Source: Aristolochia californica (taxonomy: Eukaryota; Streptophyta; Magnoliopsida; Piperales; Aristolochiaceae). From it: a stretch of 64,000 bases of DNA. The stretch covers positions 30,038,908-30,102,907 of the forward strand of contig JARWKL010000002.1 in the NCBI GenBank assembly GCA_029961685.1, written 5' to 3'. Shown here in pieces: positions 27,490 through 40,566 of this stretch; position 1 is the first letter of the stretch; every line of letters begins with the position of its first letter. Both the position numbers and the translations under genes were made by a program. Below the pieces are notes generated by a model. That model had not been told where the DNA came from. It saw only the letters and a program-made list of their open reading frames with translations, and did no database searches.

Positions 27490-30186
27490 AGTCAACACTC
27501 TGTTAATAACCCCCCTCCCCCTTTTCCCAACGATTGCAAAATAAAATATATAAAAACTAAAAAGAGTTTACAATCCCAAAAAATTACGGGCACTTTTTGG
27601 AAATATCTCTCTCTACATTTGTCCATTTCCATTTAAGATGTATGGTTTTTTCTTCAATCAAAACTTGAGTTTTCACTTTCCCCTGATCTTGGAAAAAAAT
27701 TTAACAGGAAGGCAAAAAGATCACAACGAACTAAAAATTTTAAAGTTTACGTATGGAAAAAATTTAAAAGAATAACAAATGTTAGTAAAAAAAATTTATT
27801 CACACACCTCAAATGAACACAAAAGGTTTTTTATCCAAGTTTTGGAAATTCCACTAGTTCTACCCTAATAGCCTGGAATTTTATAAGAAAGCGATTTCTA
27901 GACGTTTTAAAAATGGATCTGAATGCTTGAAACATGTTAAAGATGCAAATGACCTATGGATCCAAACCTTTTATAGAGAATTACAAATGCTCATTAAATT
28001 ATCAAATGAACCTGTGGTGGGATATTTACTCGAGTGAAACAAGCCATTATTTTTCCCATTTACAAAAACTGACCTAACAATAATAGATGATTTTAAAGTG
28101 ATTGATCGTAATGGGTCATATTTTTGTAACAAATGACATATGGATTGGGTGTCAACACTTAGTTAAAAATCCCCCGCGTCCCCCTTTACCAGACGATTAC
28201 AAAACATGATATAAAAAAACTAAAAAGAGTTTATAATCCCTAAAAGTTATAGACAATTTTTAGAATTATCTCTCACTATATTTGTGCATTTCCATTTTTT
28301 ATGTATACTTTTTTCCTAAATCAAAACTATAGTTTTCACTTTTCCTTCATGTTGTAAATTTTTTTGACAAGATGGCAAATAGATCATAACAAAATGAAAA
28401 TTTTAGAGTTTATGTATCAAAAAACTTTAAAAGAATAACCAATTTAATTAAGGAAAATTTATTCAGACACCAAAAATGATCACAAAAGTTTTGTTATCCA
28501 AGTTTGGGAAATTCCACTAGTTCAACCTTAATAGAGATTGGAATTTTATAAGAAAGAGATTTCAACACATGTTTTACAAAAAGGATATGCATGCTCGAAA
28601 CATGTTAAAGATGCAATTGATCTATGGATCCAAACCTTTTAAAAAGAATAAAAAAATCTCATTAAATTTTCAAGTTATTATGCTGTGGGATATCTACCCG
28701 AGTCAAACATGCCATTATTTTGCCCATTTGCAAAAAGCTGACCTAACAATCATATATGCTTTTAAAGTGATTTATCGGTCAATCATGCGTAACAGGCTAT
28801 ATTTTTGTCAGAAAGGACTTATGGATAGGGTGTCAACACTCAGTTCAAAATCCCCCACCTCCCCCTTTTCCCATCTATTACAAAACAAAATATATAAAAA
28901 CTAAAAAGAGTTTACAATCCCTAAAAATTATAGACACTTTTTGGAATTATCTCTCTCTACATTTGTGCATTTCCATTTTAGATGTATGCTCTTTCCTTAA
29001 ATCAAAACTTGAGTTTTCACTTTCCCCGGATCTCGTAAAAATTTTGAAAATATGGCAAATAGATCACAACAAAATGAAAATTTTAGAGTTTACGTATGGA
29101 AAAAATTTAAAAGAATAACAAATGTAAGTAATGAAAATTTATTCACACACCTGAAATGAACACAAAAGTTTTTTTATTCAAGTTTGGGAAATTACACTAG
29201 TTCAACCCTAATAGCTTGGAATTTTATAAGAAAGAGATTTCTACACATGTTTTAAAAATGGATATGCATGCTTGAAACCTGTTAAAGATACAAATGACCT
29301 ATGGATCCAAACCTTTTAAAGAGAATAACAAATGCTCATTACATTCTTAAGTGAATATGCGGTAGGATATTTACCCGATTCAAACAAGCCATTATTTTTC
29401 CCTTTTAAAAAAAGCTGACCTAACAATCATAGATGCTTTTAAAATGATTTATTGGTCAATCATACGTAATGGGCTATATTTTTGTAAGAAATGACTTATG
29501 GATAGGGAATCCACACTCTGTTAAAAATCCCCTGTCTCCCCCTTTTCATGAAGATTCCAAAATAAAATATATAAAAACTAAATGAGGTTTACACTCCCTA
29601 AAAATTACCAACACTTTTTGGTATTATCTCTCTCTATATTTGTGCATTTCCATTTTAGATGTATGCTTTTTCCATAAATCAAAACTATAGTTTTCACTTT
29701 CCCCTGAGCTCGTAAATTTTTTTGACAAGATGGAAAATAGGTCACAGCAAAATGAAAATTTAGAGTTTATGTATGGAAAAAATTTAAAAGAATAACAAAT
29801 GTAAGTAATGAAAATTTATTCACACACCTGAAATGAACACAAAAGGGTTTTTATCCAAGTTTGGGAAATTACACTAGTTCATCCCTAACAGCTTGGAATT
29901 TTATAAGAAAGAGATTTCTACCCATGTTTTAAATATTGATATGCATGCTTGAAACATGTTAACGATGCAAATGACCTATTGATCCAAACATTTTAAAGAG
30001 AATAACAAAAGCTCATTAAATTCTCAAGTGAACGTGAGGTGGGAAATTTACTCGAGTCAAACAAGCCATTATTTTACCCATTTACAAAAAGCTAACCTTA
30101 CAATCATAGATGCTTTAAAGTTATTTATCTGTCAATCATACGTAATGGGCTATATTTTTGTAAGAAATGACTTATGGATTGGGAGT
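27490..30186 (+). repeat. Tetramer block (about 2.69 kb), copy 1
   Basis: Four consecutive monomers share ordered rare variants with 30187-32868. These include CACTCTGTTAATAA at the left edge, CACAACGAAYTAAAAATTTTAAA, AATGTTAGTAAA, TTTTATAGAGAATTACAAATG, CAGTTCAAAATCCCCC with CCCATCTATT, and a GATGCTTTTAAAGTG variant. Offsets measured at these markers are 2680-2696 bp, that is four monomers. Confidence 0.8.
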
Positions 30187-30513
30187 CAACACTCTGTTAA
30201 TAATCTGACGGCTCCCCCTTTTCCTGACGATTGCAAAATAAAATATATAAAAGCTAAAAAGAGTTTACAATCCCTAAAAATTATGGACACTTTTTGGAAT
30301 TATCTCTCTCTACATTTGTCCATTTCCATTTTAGATGTATGTTTTTTTCTTAAATCAAAACTTGAGTTTTCACTTTTGCATGATCATGTAAATAATTTTG
30401 ACAAGAAGGCAAATAGATCACAACGAATTAAAAATTTTAAATTTTACGTATGGAAAAAATTTAAAAGAATAAAAAATGTTAGTAAAGAAAATTTATTCAC
30501 ACACCTCAAATAA
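30028..30513 (+). other. Longest satellite open frame, 161 codons; not called as a gene
   Basis: The frame runs from NVRWEIYSSQ through a hydrophobic LSISILDVCFFL segment to a lysine-rich C-terminus ending FTHLK. It spans about three quarters of a monomer. Neighbouring units have the same frame broken by stops or one-base indels, usually at the step between LYFCKK and IFVRNDLW. No known domain is recognisable, and nothing upstream differs from any other monomer. It may be an accident of repeat sequence or a remnant of a coding ancestor; I favour the former. Confidence 0.2.
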
Positions 30514-32868
30514 ACACAAATTTTTTTTATCCAAGTTTGGGAAATTCCACTAGTTCTACCCTAATAGCTTTGAATTTTATAAGAAAGAGACTTCTACACG
30601 TTTTAAAAACAGATTTGCATGCTTGAAACATGTTAAAGATGCAAATGACTTATGGATCCAAACCTTTTATAGAGAATTACAAATGCTCATTAAATTCTCA
30701 AATGAACGAGTGGTGGGATATTTACTAGAGTCAAAAAAGCCATTATTTTTCCCATTTAAAAAAAGTTGACCTAACAATAATAGATGCTTTTAGAGTGATT
30801 GATCATTCAATCATACGTAATGGGTCATATTTTGTGACAAATGACTTATGGATTGGGTGTCAACACTCAGTTAAAAATCCCCTGCGTCCCCCTTTACCAG
30901 ACGATTGCTAAACATGATATATAAAAACTAAAAAGAGTTTACAATCCCTAAAAGTTATAGATATTTTTTAGAATTATCTTTCACTACATTTGTGCATTTC
31001 CATTTTCGATGTATAGTTTTCACTTTTCCTTCATGTCTTAAACAATTTTGACAAGATGGCAAATAGATCATACCAAAATTAAAATTTTAGAGTTTATGTA
31101 TCGAAAAACTTTAAAAGAACATCAAATTTAATTAAGGAAAATTTATTCAGACACCAAAAATCACAACAAAAGTTTTGTTATCCAAGTTTGGGAAATTCCA
31201 CTAGTTCAACCTTAATAGATTGGAATTTTATAAGAAAGAGATTTCTACACAAGTTTTAAAAATGGATATGCATGCTCGAAACATGTTAAAGATGCAATTA
31301 CCCTATTGATCCAAACCTTTTAAAAAGAATAAAAAATTCTCAATAAATTTTCCAATGATTTTGTAGTGGGATATCGACCCGAGTGAAACATGCCATTATT
31401 TTGCCCATTTGCAAAAGGTGACCTAACAATCATAGATGCTTTTAAAGTGAATTATCGGTCAATCATGCGTAACAGGCTATATTTTTGTCAGAAATGACTT
31501 ATGGATAGGGTGTCAACACTCAGTTCAAAATCCCCCGCCTCCCCCTTTTCCCATCTATTGCAAAATAAAATATATAAAAACTAAAAAGAGTTTACAATCC
31601 CTAAAAATTATAGACACCTTTTGGAATTATCTCTCTCTACATATGTGTATTTCCATTTTAGATGTATACTTTTTCCTTAAATCAAAACTTGAGTTTTCAC
31701 TTTCCCCTGATCTCGTAAACAATATTTACAAGATGGCAAATAGATCACAACACAAAAAATTTAGAGTTTATGTATGGAAAAAATTTAAAAGAATAACAAA
31801 TGTAATTAAGTAAAATTTATTCACACACCACAAATGACCACAAAAGTTTTGTTATCCAAGTTTGGGAAATTCCACTAGTTCAACCCTAATAGCTTGGAAT
31901 TTTATAAGAAATATATTTCTACACATGTTTTAAAAATGGATATGCATGCTTGAAACCTGTTACAGATGCAAATGACCTATGGATCCAAACCTTTTAAAGA
32001 CAATAACAAATGCTCATTAGATTCTCAAGTGAATGTGCGGTGGGATATTTACCTGATTCGAACAAACCATTATATTTCCCATTTAAAAAAAGCTGACCTA
32101 ACAATCTTAGATGCTTTTGAAGTGATTTATCGGTCAATCATAAGTAATGGGCTATATTTTTGTAAGAAATGACTTATGGATAGGGAGTCCACACTCAGTT
32201 AAAAATCCCCCGCCTCCCCCTTTTCTTGAAGATTGCAAAATAAAATATATAAAAACTAAAAAAGGTTTTCACTCCCTAAAAATTATCGACACTTTTTGGT
32301 ATTATTTCTCTCTACATTTGTGCATTTCAATTTTAGATGTATGCTTTTTCCATAAATCAAAACTTGAGTTTTAACTTTCCCCTGATCTTGTAAAAAATTT
32401 TGACAAGATGGCAAATAGGTCACAACAAAATGAAAATTTTAGAGTTTATGTATGGAAAAAATTTAAATGAATAACAAATTTTAGTAATGAAAATTTATTC
32501 ACACACCTGAAATGAACACAAAGGTTTTTTTATCCAAGTTTGGGAAATTACACTAGTTCAACCCTAATAGCTTGGAATTTTATAAGAAAGAGATTTCTAC
32601 CCATGTTTTAAATATGGATATGCATGCTTGAAACATGTTAACGATGCAAATGACCTATTGATCCAAACATTTTAAAGAGAATAAAAAATTCTCATTAAAT
32701 TCGCAAGTGAACGTGAGGTGGGAAATTTACTCGAGTCAAACAAGCCATTATTTTGCCTATTTACAAAAAGCTGACCTTACAATCATAGATGCTTTTAAAG
32801 TGATTTATCAGTCAATCATACGTAATGGGCTATATTTTTGTAAGAAATGACTTATGGATTGGGAGTCA
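30187..32868 (+). repeat. Tetramer block (about 2.68 kb), copy 2
   Basis: This directly follows copy 1 and repeats its marker order. The third occurrence of CACTCTGTTAATAA, at about 32869, begins a third copy that is cut short by a deletion near 32895, where CCCCCC runs into AAAACCAGATATATAAAA. Confidence 0.8.
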
Positions 32869-35800
32869 ACACTCTGTTAATAATCCCCTGCCTCCCCCCA
32901 AAACCAGATATATAAAAATTAAAAACAGTGTACAATCCCTAAAAGTTACAGACTATTTTTGGAATTATCCCTCTCTACATTTGTGCATTTCCATTTTAGA
33001 TGTAATTTGTTTTCTAAAATAAAAACTAGAGTTTTCACTTTAACTTCATGTCATAAACAATTTTGAAGAGATGGCAAATAGATCACAACCAATTGAAAAT
33101 TTTAGAGTTTATGTATGGAAAATTTTTAAAAGAATAACGAATGTAAGGAAAGAAAATTTATTCAAAAACCACCAATGAACACAAATTCTTTTTTATCCAA
33201 GTTTAGGAAATTACACTAGTTCAACTAAAATAGCTTGGAATTTTATAAGAAAGAGATTTCTACACATGGGCTATGGACCCAAACCTTTTAAAGAAAATAA
33301 CCAATGTTCATTAAATTCTCAAGTGAACGTGTGGTGGGATATTTACCCGTGTCAAACAAGCCATTATTTTGCCTATTTACAAAAGGCTGTCCTAACACTC
33401 ATAGATAATTTTAAAGTGATGTATCAGTCCATCATGCGTAACGGGCTATATTTTTGTAAGAAATGACTTATGGATTGGAAGTCAACACTCAGTTAAAATT
33501 CCCCCGCGTCCCCCTTTACCCGATGATTGCAAAACCTGATATATAAAAACTAAAAAGAGTTTACAATCCCTAAAAAGTTACAGAAAATTTTTGGAATTAT
33601 CTCTCTCTATATTTGTGCATTTCCATTTTAGATGTATATTTTTTTCTTAAATAAAAACTATAGTTTTCCCTTTCCCTTCATGTCGTAAACAATTTTTACA
33701 AGATGGCAAATAGATGACAACAAAATAAAAATTTTAGAGTTTATGTATGGAAAACCTTTAAAAGAATAACAAATGTTATTAAGGAAAATTTATTCACGCA
33801 CCACAAATGATCACAAAAGTTTAGTTATCCAAGTTTGGAAAATTCCATTAGTTCAACCCTTATAGCTTGGAATTTTATAAGAAAGAGATTTCTACACATG
33901 TTTTAAAAATGGATAAGAATGCTTGAAACATGTTAAAGATGCAAATGACCTATGGATCCAAACCTTTATAGAGAATAACAAATGCTCATTAAATTCTCAA
34001 GTGAACATGAAGTGGGATATTTACATGGGTCAAACAAGCCATTATATTGCCCATTTACAAAAAACTGACTTAAAAAAAATAGATGAATGTAAAATGATTT
34101 ATCAGTCAATCATGCGTAATGGAATATATGTTTTTAAGAAATGAAATATGGATTGGGAGTCAACACTGAGTTAAAAATCCCCCGCCTCCCCCTTTTCCCG
34201 GTGATTGAAAAATAAAATCTATAAAAACTAAAAAGAGTTTACAATCCCTAAAAATTATAGACACTTTTTGAAATTATCTCTCTCTACATTTTTGCATTTC
34301 TATTGTAGATTTACTCTTTTTTCTTAAATCAAAACATGAGTTTTCACTTTCCCCTGATCTCGTCAACAATTTTGACAAGATGTTAAATAGATCATAACAA
34401 AATGAAAATTTTAGAGTTTATGTATGGAAAAAATTTAAAACAATAACAAATGTAAGTAAAGAAAATTTATTCACACACCTCAAATGAACACAAAAGTTTT
34501 TTTATCCATGTTTTGGAAATTACACTAGTTCAACACTAATAGCTTGGAATTTTATAATAAAGAGATTTCTACACGTGTTTTAAATATGGATATGCATGCT
34601 TGAAACATGTTAAAGATGCAAATGACCTATGGATCAGAACCTTTTATAGAGAATAACAAATGCTCATTAAATTCTCAAGTGAACGTGTGGTGGGATATTT
34701 ACCCGAGTCAAACAAGCCATTATTTTTCCCATTTACAAAAAGCTGACCTAATAAAAATAGATCCTTTTAAAGTGATTGATTGTTCAATCTTACATAATGG
34801 GCCATATTTTTGTAACAAATGACATATGGATTGGGAGTCAACACTCAATTAAAAATCCCCCGCGTCCCCCTTTACCAAACAATTGCAAAAGATGAAGTTT
34901 AAAAAAAAAAAAAAGAGTTTACAATCCCTAAAAGTTACAAAAAATTTTTTGAATTATCTCTCACTACATTTGTGCATTTCCATTTTAGATGTATAATATT
35001 TTTATAAATCAAAACTATAGTTTTCACTTTCCCTTCATGTCGTAAACAATTTTGACAAGATGGGAAATAGATCACACCGAAATGAAACTTTTAGAGTTTT
35101 TGTATGGAAAAACTTTATAATAATAACAAATTTAATTAAGGAAAATTTATTCACACACCAAAAATGATCACAAAAGTTTTGTTATCCAAGTTTGGGAAAT
35201 TTCACAAGTTCAACCTTTTAGCTTGGAATTTTATAAGAAAGAAATTTCTACACATGTTTTAAAAGTGGATATGCATGCTTGAAACATGTTAAAGATGCAA
35301 TTGACCTATGGATCTAAACCTTTTAAAATAGAATAAAAAATTCTCATTAAATTCTCAAGTGAATGTGTTGTGGGAAATCTACCCGAGTCAAACAAGCCAT
35401 TATTTTGCCCATTTACAAAAAGTTGTCCTATCAATCATAGATGCTTTTAAATTGATTTATCGGTCAATCATCCGTATTGGGCTATATTTTTGTCAGAAAT
35501 GACTTATGGATAGGGAGTCAACACTCAATTCAAAATCCTCTGCCTCATCCTTTTCCCGATGATTGCAAAATAAAATATATAAAAACTAAATAAATTTTAC
35601 AATCCTTAAAAATTACAAACACTTTTTGGAATTATCTTTCTCTACTTTTGTGCATTTCCATTTTAGATGTATGCTTTTTCTTTAAATCAAAACATGATTT
35701 TTCACTTTCCCTTGATCTCGTAAACAATTTTGACAAGATGGCAAATAGATCACAACAAAATGAAAATTTTAGAGTTTATGTATGGAAAAAATTTGAAGGA

Positions 35801-36243
35801 ATAACAAATGTAAGTATAGAAAATTTATTCACACACATCAAATGAACACAAAAGTTTTTTCTTCCATGTTTGCGAAATTACACTAGTTCAACCCTAATAG
35901 CTTGGAATTTTATAAGAAAGAGATTTCTACACATGTTTTAAATATGAATATGCATGCTTGAAACATGTTAAAGATGCAAATGACCTATGTATCCAAACCT
36001 TTAATAGAGAATAGAAAATGCTCATTAAATTCTCAAGTGAACGTGTGGTGGGATATTTACCGGAGTCAAACAAGCCATTATTTTTCCCATTTATAGAAAG
36101 ATGGCCTAACAATCAAAGATTCTTTTAAAGTGATTGATCATTCTATCATACGTAACAGGCCATATTTTTGTAACAAATGACTTATGGATTGGGAGTCAAC
36201 ACTCAGTTAGAAATCCCCCGCGTCCCCCTTTACCAAACGATTG

Positions 36244-36256
36244 CAAAACAAATGCT
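36244..36256 (+). other. Out-of-register satellite junction
   Basis: GATTGCAAAAC, just after the C-rich tract, runs into AAATGCTCATTAAATTC, which normally lies near the start of a monomer. A short fragment of about 260 bp is therefore followed by a restart. The shared AAAACA suggests microhomology. Confidence 0.8.
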
Positions 36257-36923
36257 CATTAAATTCTCAAATGAACGTGCGGAGGGATATTTATCCGGGT
36301 CAAACAAGCCATTATTTTGCCCATTTACAAAAAGCTGACTTAATAATCATAGATGATTGTAAAGTGATTTATCGGTCAATCATACGTAATGGGCTATATT
36401 TTTGTATGAAATAACTTATGGATTGGGAGTCAACACTCTGTTAAAAATTCCCCTCCTCCCCTTTTCCCGATGATTGCAAAATAAAATATATAAAAAGTAA
36501 AAAGAATTTAAAATCCCTAAAAATTTCATAAACTTTTTGGAATTATCTCTCTCTACATTTGTGCATTTCCATTTTTAAAGTATGTTTTTTTCTTAAATCA
36601 CAACTTGAGTTTTGACATTCCCCTGATCTCGTAAACAATTTTGAGAAGATGGCAAATAGATCACAACAAAATGAAAATTTTAGAGTTTATGTTTGGAATT
36701 TTATAAGAAAGAGATTTTGTCTACACTTGTTTTAAAAATGGATATGCATGCATGATACATGTTAAAGATGCAAATGACCTATGGATCCAAAACTTTTAAA
36801 GAGAATAACAAATACTCATTAAATTCTCAAGTGAACGTGCTGTGGGATATTTACCTGGGTCAAAAAGGCCATTAGTCTTCCCATTTACAACACGCTGACC
36901 TAACAATCATAGATGATTGTACA

Positions 36924-36975
36924 GTAATTTATTGATCAATCATGCGTATGTGATTTATCGGTCAATCGTGCATAA
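36924..36975 (+). repeat. 26-bp tandem duplication next to the dyad region
   Basis: GTAATTTATTGATCAATCAT and GTGATTTATCGGTCAATCGT are two adjacent diverged copies at a 26-bp offset. Other monomers have a single copy of this TGATTTATCGGTCAATCA element. Confidence 0.75.
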
Positions 36976-38365
36976 CGGGCTATAATTTTGTAAGAAATGA
37001 CTTATGGTTGGGAGTCAACACTCAGTTTAAAATTCCCCCCGTCCTCCTTTACCCGACGATTGCAAAACCTGATATATAAAAACTAAAAAGAGTTTACAAT
37101 CCCTAAAGTGACAAAATATTTTTGGAATTATCTCTCTCTAGATTTGTGCATTTACATTTTAGATGTATTCTTTTTTCTTAAATCAAAACTATAGTTTTCA
37201 CATTCCCTTCATGCCGTAAAAAAATTTGACAAGACCGCAAATAGATCACAAAAAAATAAAAATTTAAGAGTTTATGTATGGAAAAAATTTAAAAGAATAA
37301 CAAAGGTAAATAAGGAAATTTTATTCACACACCACAAATGATCACAAAAGTTTTGTTATCCAAGTTTGGGAAATTCCACTCGTTGAACCCTAATAGATTG
37401 GAATTTTATAAGAAAGAGATTACAACACTTGTTTTAAATATGGATATGCATGTTTGAAACATGTTAAAGATGCAAATGACCTATGGATCCGAACCTTTTA
37501 AAAAGAATAAAAAATACTCAATAAATTCTCTAGTAAATGTGCGGTGGGATATTTACCCAAGTCAAACAAGCCATTATTTTTCCAAGTTACAAAAAGCTGA
37601 CCTAACAATCATAGATGATTTTAAAGTGATTTATCAGTCAATCATGCGTAACGGTCTATATTTTTGTAAGAAATGACATATGGATTGGAGTCAACTCTCA
37701 GTTAAAAATCCCCATCCTCCCCCTTTTCCCGACGATTGAAAAATCATATATATAAAAACTAAAAAGAGTTTACAATCCCTAAAAGTTACAGAGAGCTTTT
37801 CAAATTATCTCTCTCTACATTTTTGCATTTCCCTTTTAGATGTATACTTTTTTCTTAAATCAAAACTACAGTTTTCACTTTCTCTTCACCTCGTAAAAAC
37901 ATTTGACAAGATGGCAAATAGATCACAATAAAATGAAACTTTTAGAGTTTATGTATGGAAAAAATTAAAAAGAATAACAATTGTTATTAAGGAAAATTTA
38001 TTAACACACTACAAATGATCACAAAAGTTTTATTATCCAAGTTAGGTAATTTCCACTAGTTCAACACTAATAGCTTGGAATTTTATAAGAAACAGATTTC
38101 TACACATGTTTTAAATATGGATATGCATGCTTGAAACATGTTAAAGATGCAAATGACCTATGGATCCAAACCATTTAAATAGAATAAAAAATACTCATTA
38201 AATTCTGAAGTGAACGTGCAGTGGGATATTTACCCGAGTCAAACAAGCCTTTATTTTGCCCATTTAAAAAAGTTGACCTAACAATCATAAATGATTTTAA
38301 AGTGATTTATCGGTCAATCACGCGTAACGGGATATATTTTTGTAAGAAATGACTTAGGGATTGGG

Positions 38366-38376
38366 AGTCAACGTAT
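38366..38376 (+). other. Out-of-register satellite junction
   Basis: GATTGGGAGTCAAC joins CGTATGGTGGGATATTTACC. The sequence jumps back by about 155 bp, so the GTGGGATATTTACC block occurs at both 38221 and 38377. The landmark spacing is 826 bp (38155 to 38981). Confidence 0.8.
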
Positions 38377-40412
38377 GGTGGGATATTTACCCGAGTCAAA
38401 CAAGCCATTATTTTGCCCATCTACAAAAAGTTAACTAAACAATCATAGATGATTTTAAAGTGATTTATCAGTCAATCATGCGTAACGGGCTATATTTATG
38501 GAAGAAATGACTTATGGATTGGGAGTCAACACTCAGCTAAAAATCCCCCGCCTACCCCTTCACCCGACGATTGCAAAACCTTATATATAAAAACTAAAAA
38601 GAGTTTACAACCCCTAAAAGTTACAGACACTTTTTGGAATTAGCTCTTTCTAAATTTGTGCATTTCCATTTTAGATGTATACTTTTTTCTTAAATCCAAT
38701 TCACTTTCCCTTCATCTCGTAAACAATTTTGACAAGATGGCAAATCGATCACAACAAAATGAAAATTTTAGAGTTTAAGTATGGAAAAAATTTAAAAGAA
38801 TAACAAATGTAATGAAGGAAAATTTATTCACACACAAAAAATGATCACAAAATTTTTGTTATCCAAGTTTAGGAAATTCCACTAGTTCAACCCTAAAAGC
38901 TTGGAATTTTATAAGAAAGAGATTTCTACACATGTTTTAAAAATGGATATGCATGCTTAAAACATGTTAAAGATGCAAATGACCTATGGATACGAACCTT
39001 TTAAAGAGAATAACAAATACCCATTGAATTCTCAAGTGAACATGCAATGGGATATTTACTTGGGTCAAACAAGCCATTATTTTGCCCATTTACAAAAATT
39101 TGGCCTAACAATCATAGAAGATTGTAACGTGATTTATCGGTCAAACATGTGTAACGGGCTAAATTTTGGTAAGAAAGGACTTATCGATTGGGAGTAAATA
39201 GTTAAAAATCCCCCGCCTCCCCCTTTTCCCAACAATTGCAAAATAAAATATATAAAAACTAAAAAGAGTGTACAATACCTAAAAAATACGGACACTTTTA
39301 TGAATGATCTCTCTTTACATTTGTGCATTTCCGTTTTAGATTTATGCATTTTTCTTAAATCAAAACTTGAGTTTTCACTTTACCTTGATCTCTTAAACAA
39401 TTTTGACAAGATGGCAAATAGATCACAACAAAATAAAAAAATTTGAGTTCATGTATGGAAAAAATTTAAAAGAATAACAAATGTAATTATGGAAAATTTA
39501 TTCACACACCACAAATGATCACAAAAGTTTTGTTATCCAAGTTTATGAAATTCCACTAGTTCAATCCTAATAGCTTGGAATTTTATAAGAAAGAGATTTC
39601 TACACATGTTTTAAAAATGGATATGCATGCTTGAAACATGTTAAAGATGCAAATGACCTATGGATCCAAACCTTTTAAAGAGAATAACAAATGATCATTA
39701 AATTCTAAAGTGAACGTGCGGTGGGATATTTACCCCGGTCAAACAAGCCATTATTTTGATCTTTTACAAAAAACAAACTTAACAATTATAGATAATTGTA
39801 AAGTGATTTCTTGGTCAATCAAGTAGAACGGGCTATATTTTTGTAAGAAATGACTTATGGGGGAGTCAACACTCAGTTAAAAATCCCCCGCCTCCCCATT
39901 TTTCGGATGATTGCAAAATAAAATATATAGAAACTAATTAGAGTTTACAATTCCTAAAAATTATAGACACTTTTTGCAATTAACCTTCTCTACATTTTTA
40001 CATTTCCTTTTTAAATGTACACTTTGTTCTTAAATCAAAACTTGTATTTTCACTTTCCCTTGATCTCGTAAAATATTTTGACAAAATGGCAAATAGATCA
40101 CAACAAAATGAAAATTTTAGAGTTTATGTATGGAAAAATTTTAAAACAATAACAAATGTATGTAAAGAAAATTTATTCACACACCTCAAATGAACACAAA
40201 AGTTTTTTTTATCCAAGTTTTGGAAATTGCTCTAGTTACACCCTAATAGCTTGGACTTTTTTTAGAAAGATATTTCCACACATGTTTTAAATAAGGATAT
40301 GCATGCTTGCTTGAAACATGTTAAAGATGCAAATGACCAAGTGAACGTGCAGTGGGATATTGACCCGGGTCAAAAAGGCCATTATTTTTCCCATTTACAA
40401 AATGCTGACCTA

Positions 40413-40430
40413 ACAATCATAGATGATTGT
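40413..40430. promoter_or_regulatory. 18-bp satellite dyad, representative copy
   Basis: ACAATCATAGATGATTGT is a perfect inverted repeat (8-bp arms, AG spacer). It recurs in most A-type monomers, for example at about 3967, 7637, 13726 and 17790. In B-type monomers the right arm is usually changed to ATGATTTT, which breaks the symmetry. The 462-bp family lacks the whole region. It could be a binding site for a dimeric protein; that function is inference only. Confidence 0.5.
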
Positions 40431-40518
40431 AAAGTGATTTATCGGTCAATCATGCGTAATAGGATAAAATTTTGTAATATATGACCTATGGATTGGGAGT
40501 CAACACTCAGTTAAAAAT

Positions 40519-40540
40519 CCCCCGCCTCCCCCTTTTCCCG
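40519..40540 (-). other. C-rich/G-rich tract, representative copy
   Basis: The plus strand reads CCCCCGCCTCCCCCTTTTCC here. The minus strand has G-runs of 3, 5, 2 and 5, compatible with a weak G-quadruplex. The tract recurs once per 675-bp unit throughout 1-55 kb and is absent from the 462-bp family. Confidence 0.5.
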
Positions 40541-40557
40541 ACGATTGCAAAATTAAA

Positions 40558-40566
40558 TATATAAAA
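40558..40566 (+). promoter_or_regulatory. TATA-like box of the satellite, representative copy
   Basis: TATATAAAA follows the C-rich tract by about 18 bp and is conserved in most 675-bp monomers. It has the form of a plant core TATA box and could start satellite transcripts. No transcription evidence exists in the sequence itself, and AT-rich DNA gives such boxes by chance, but here the position is fixed in each unit. Confidence 0.3.
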
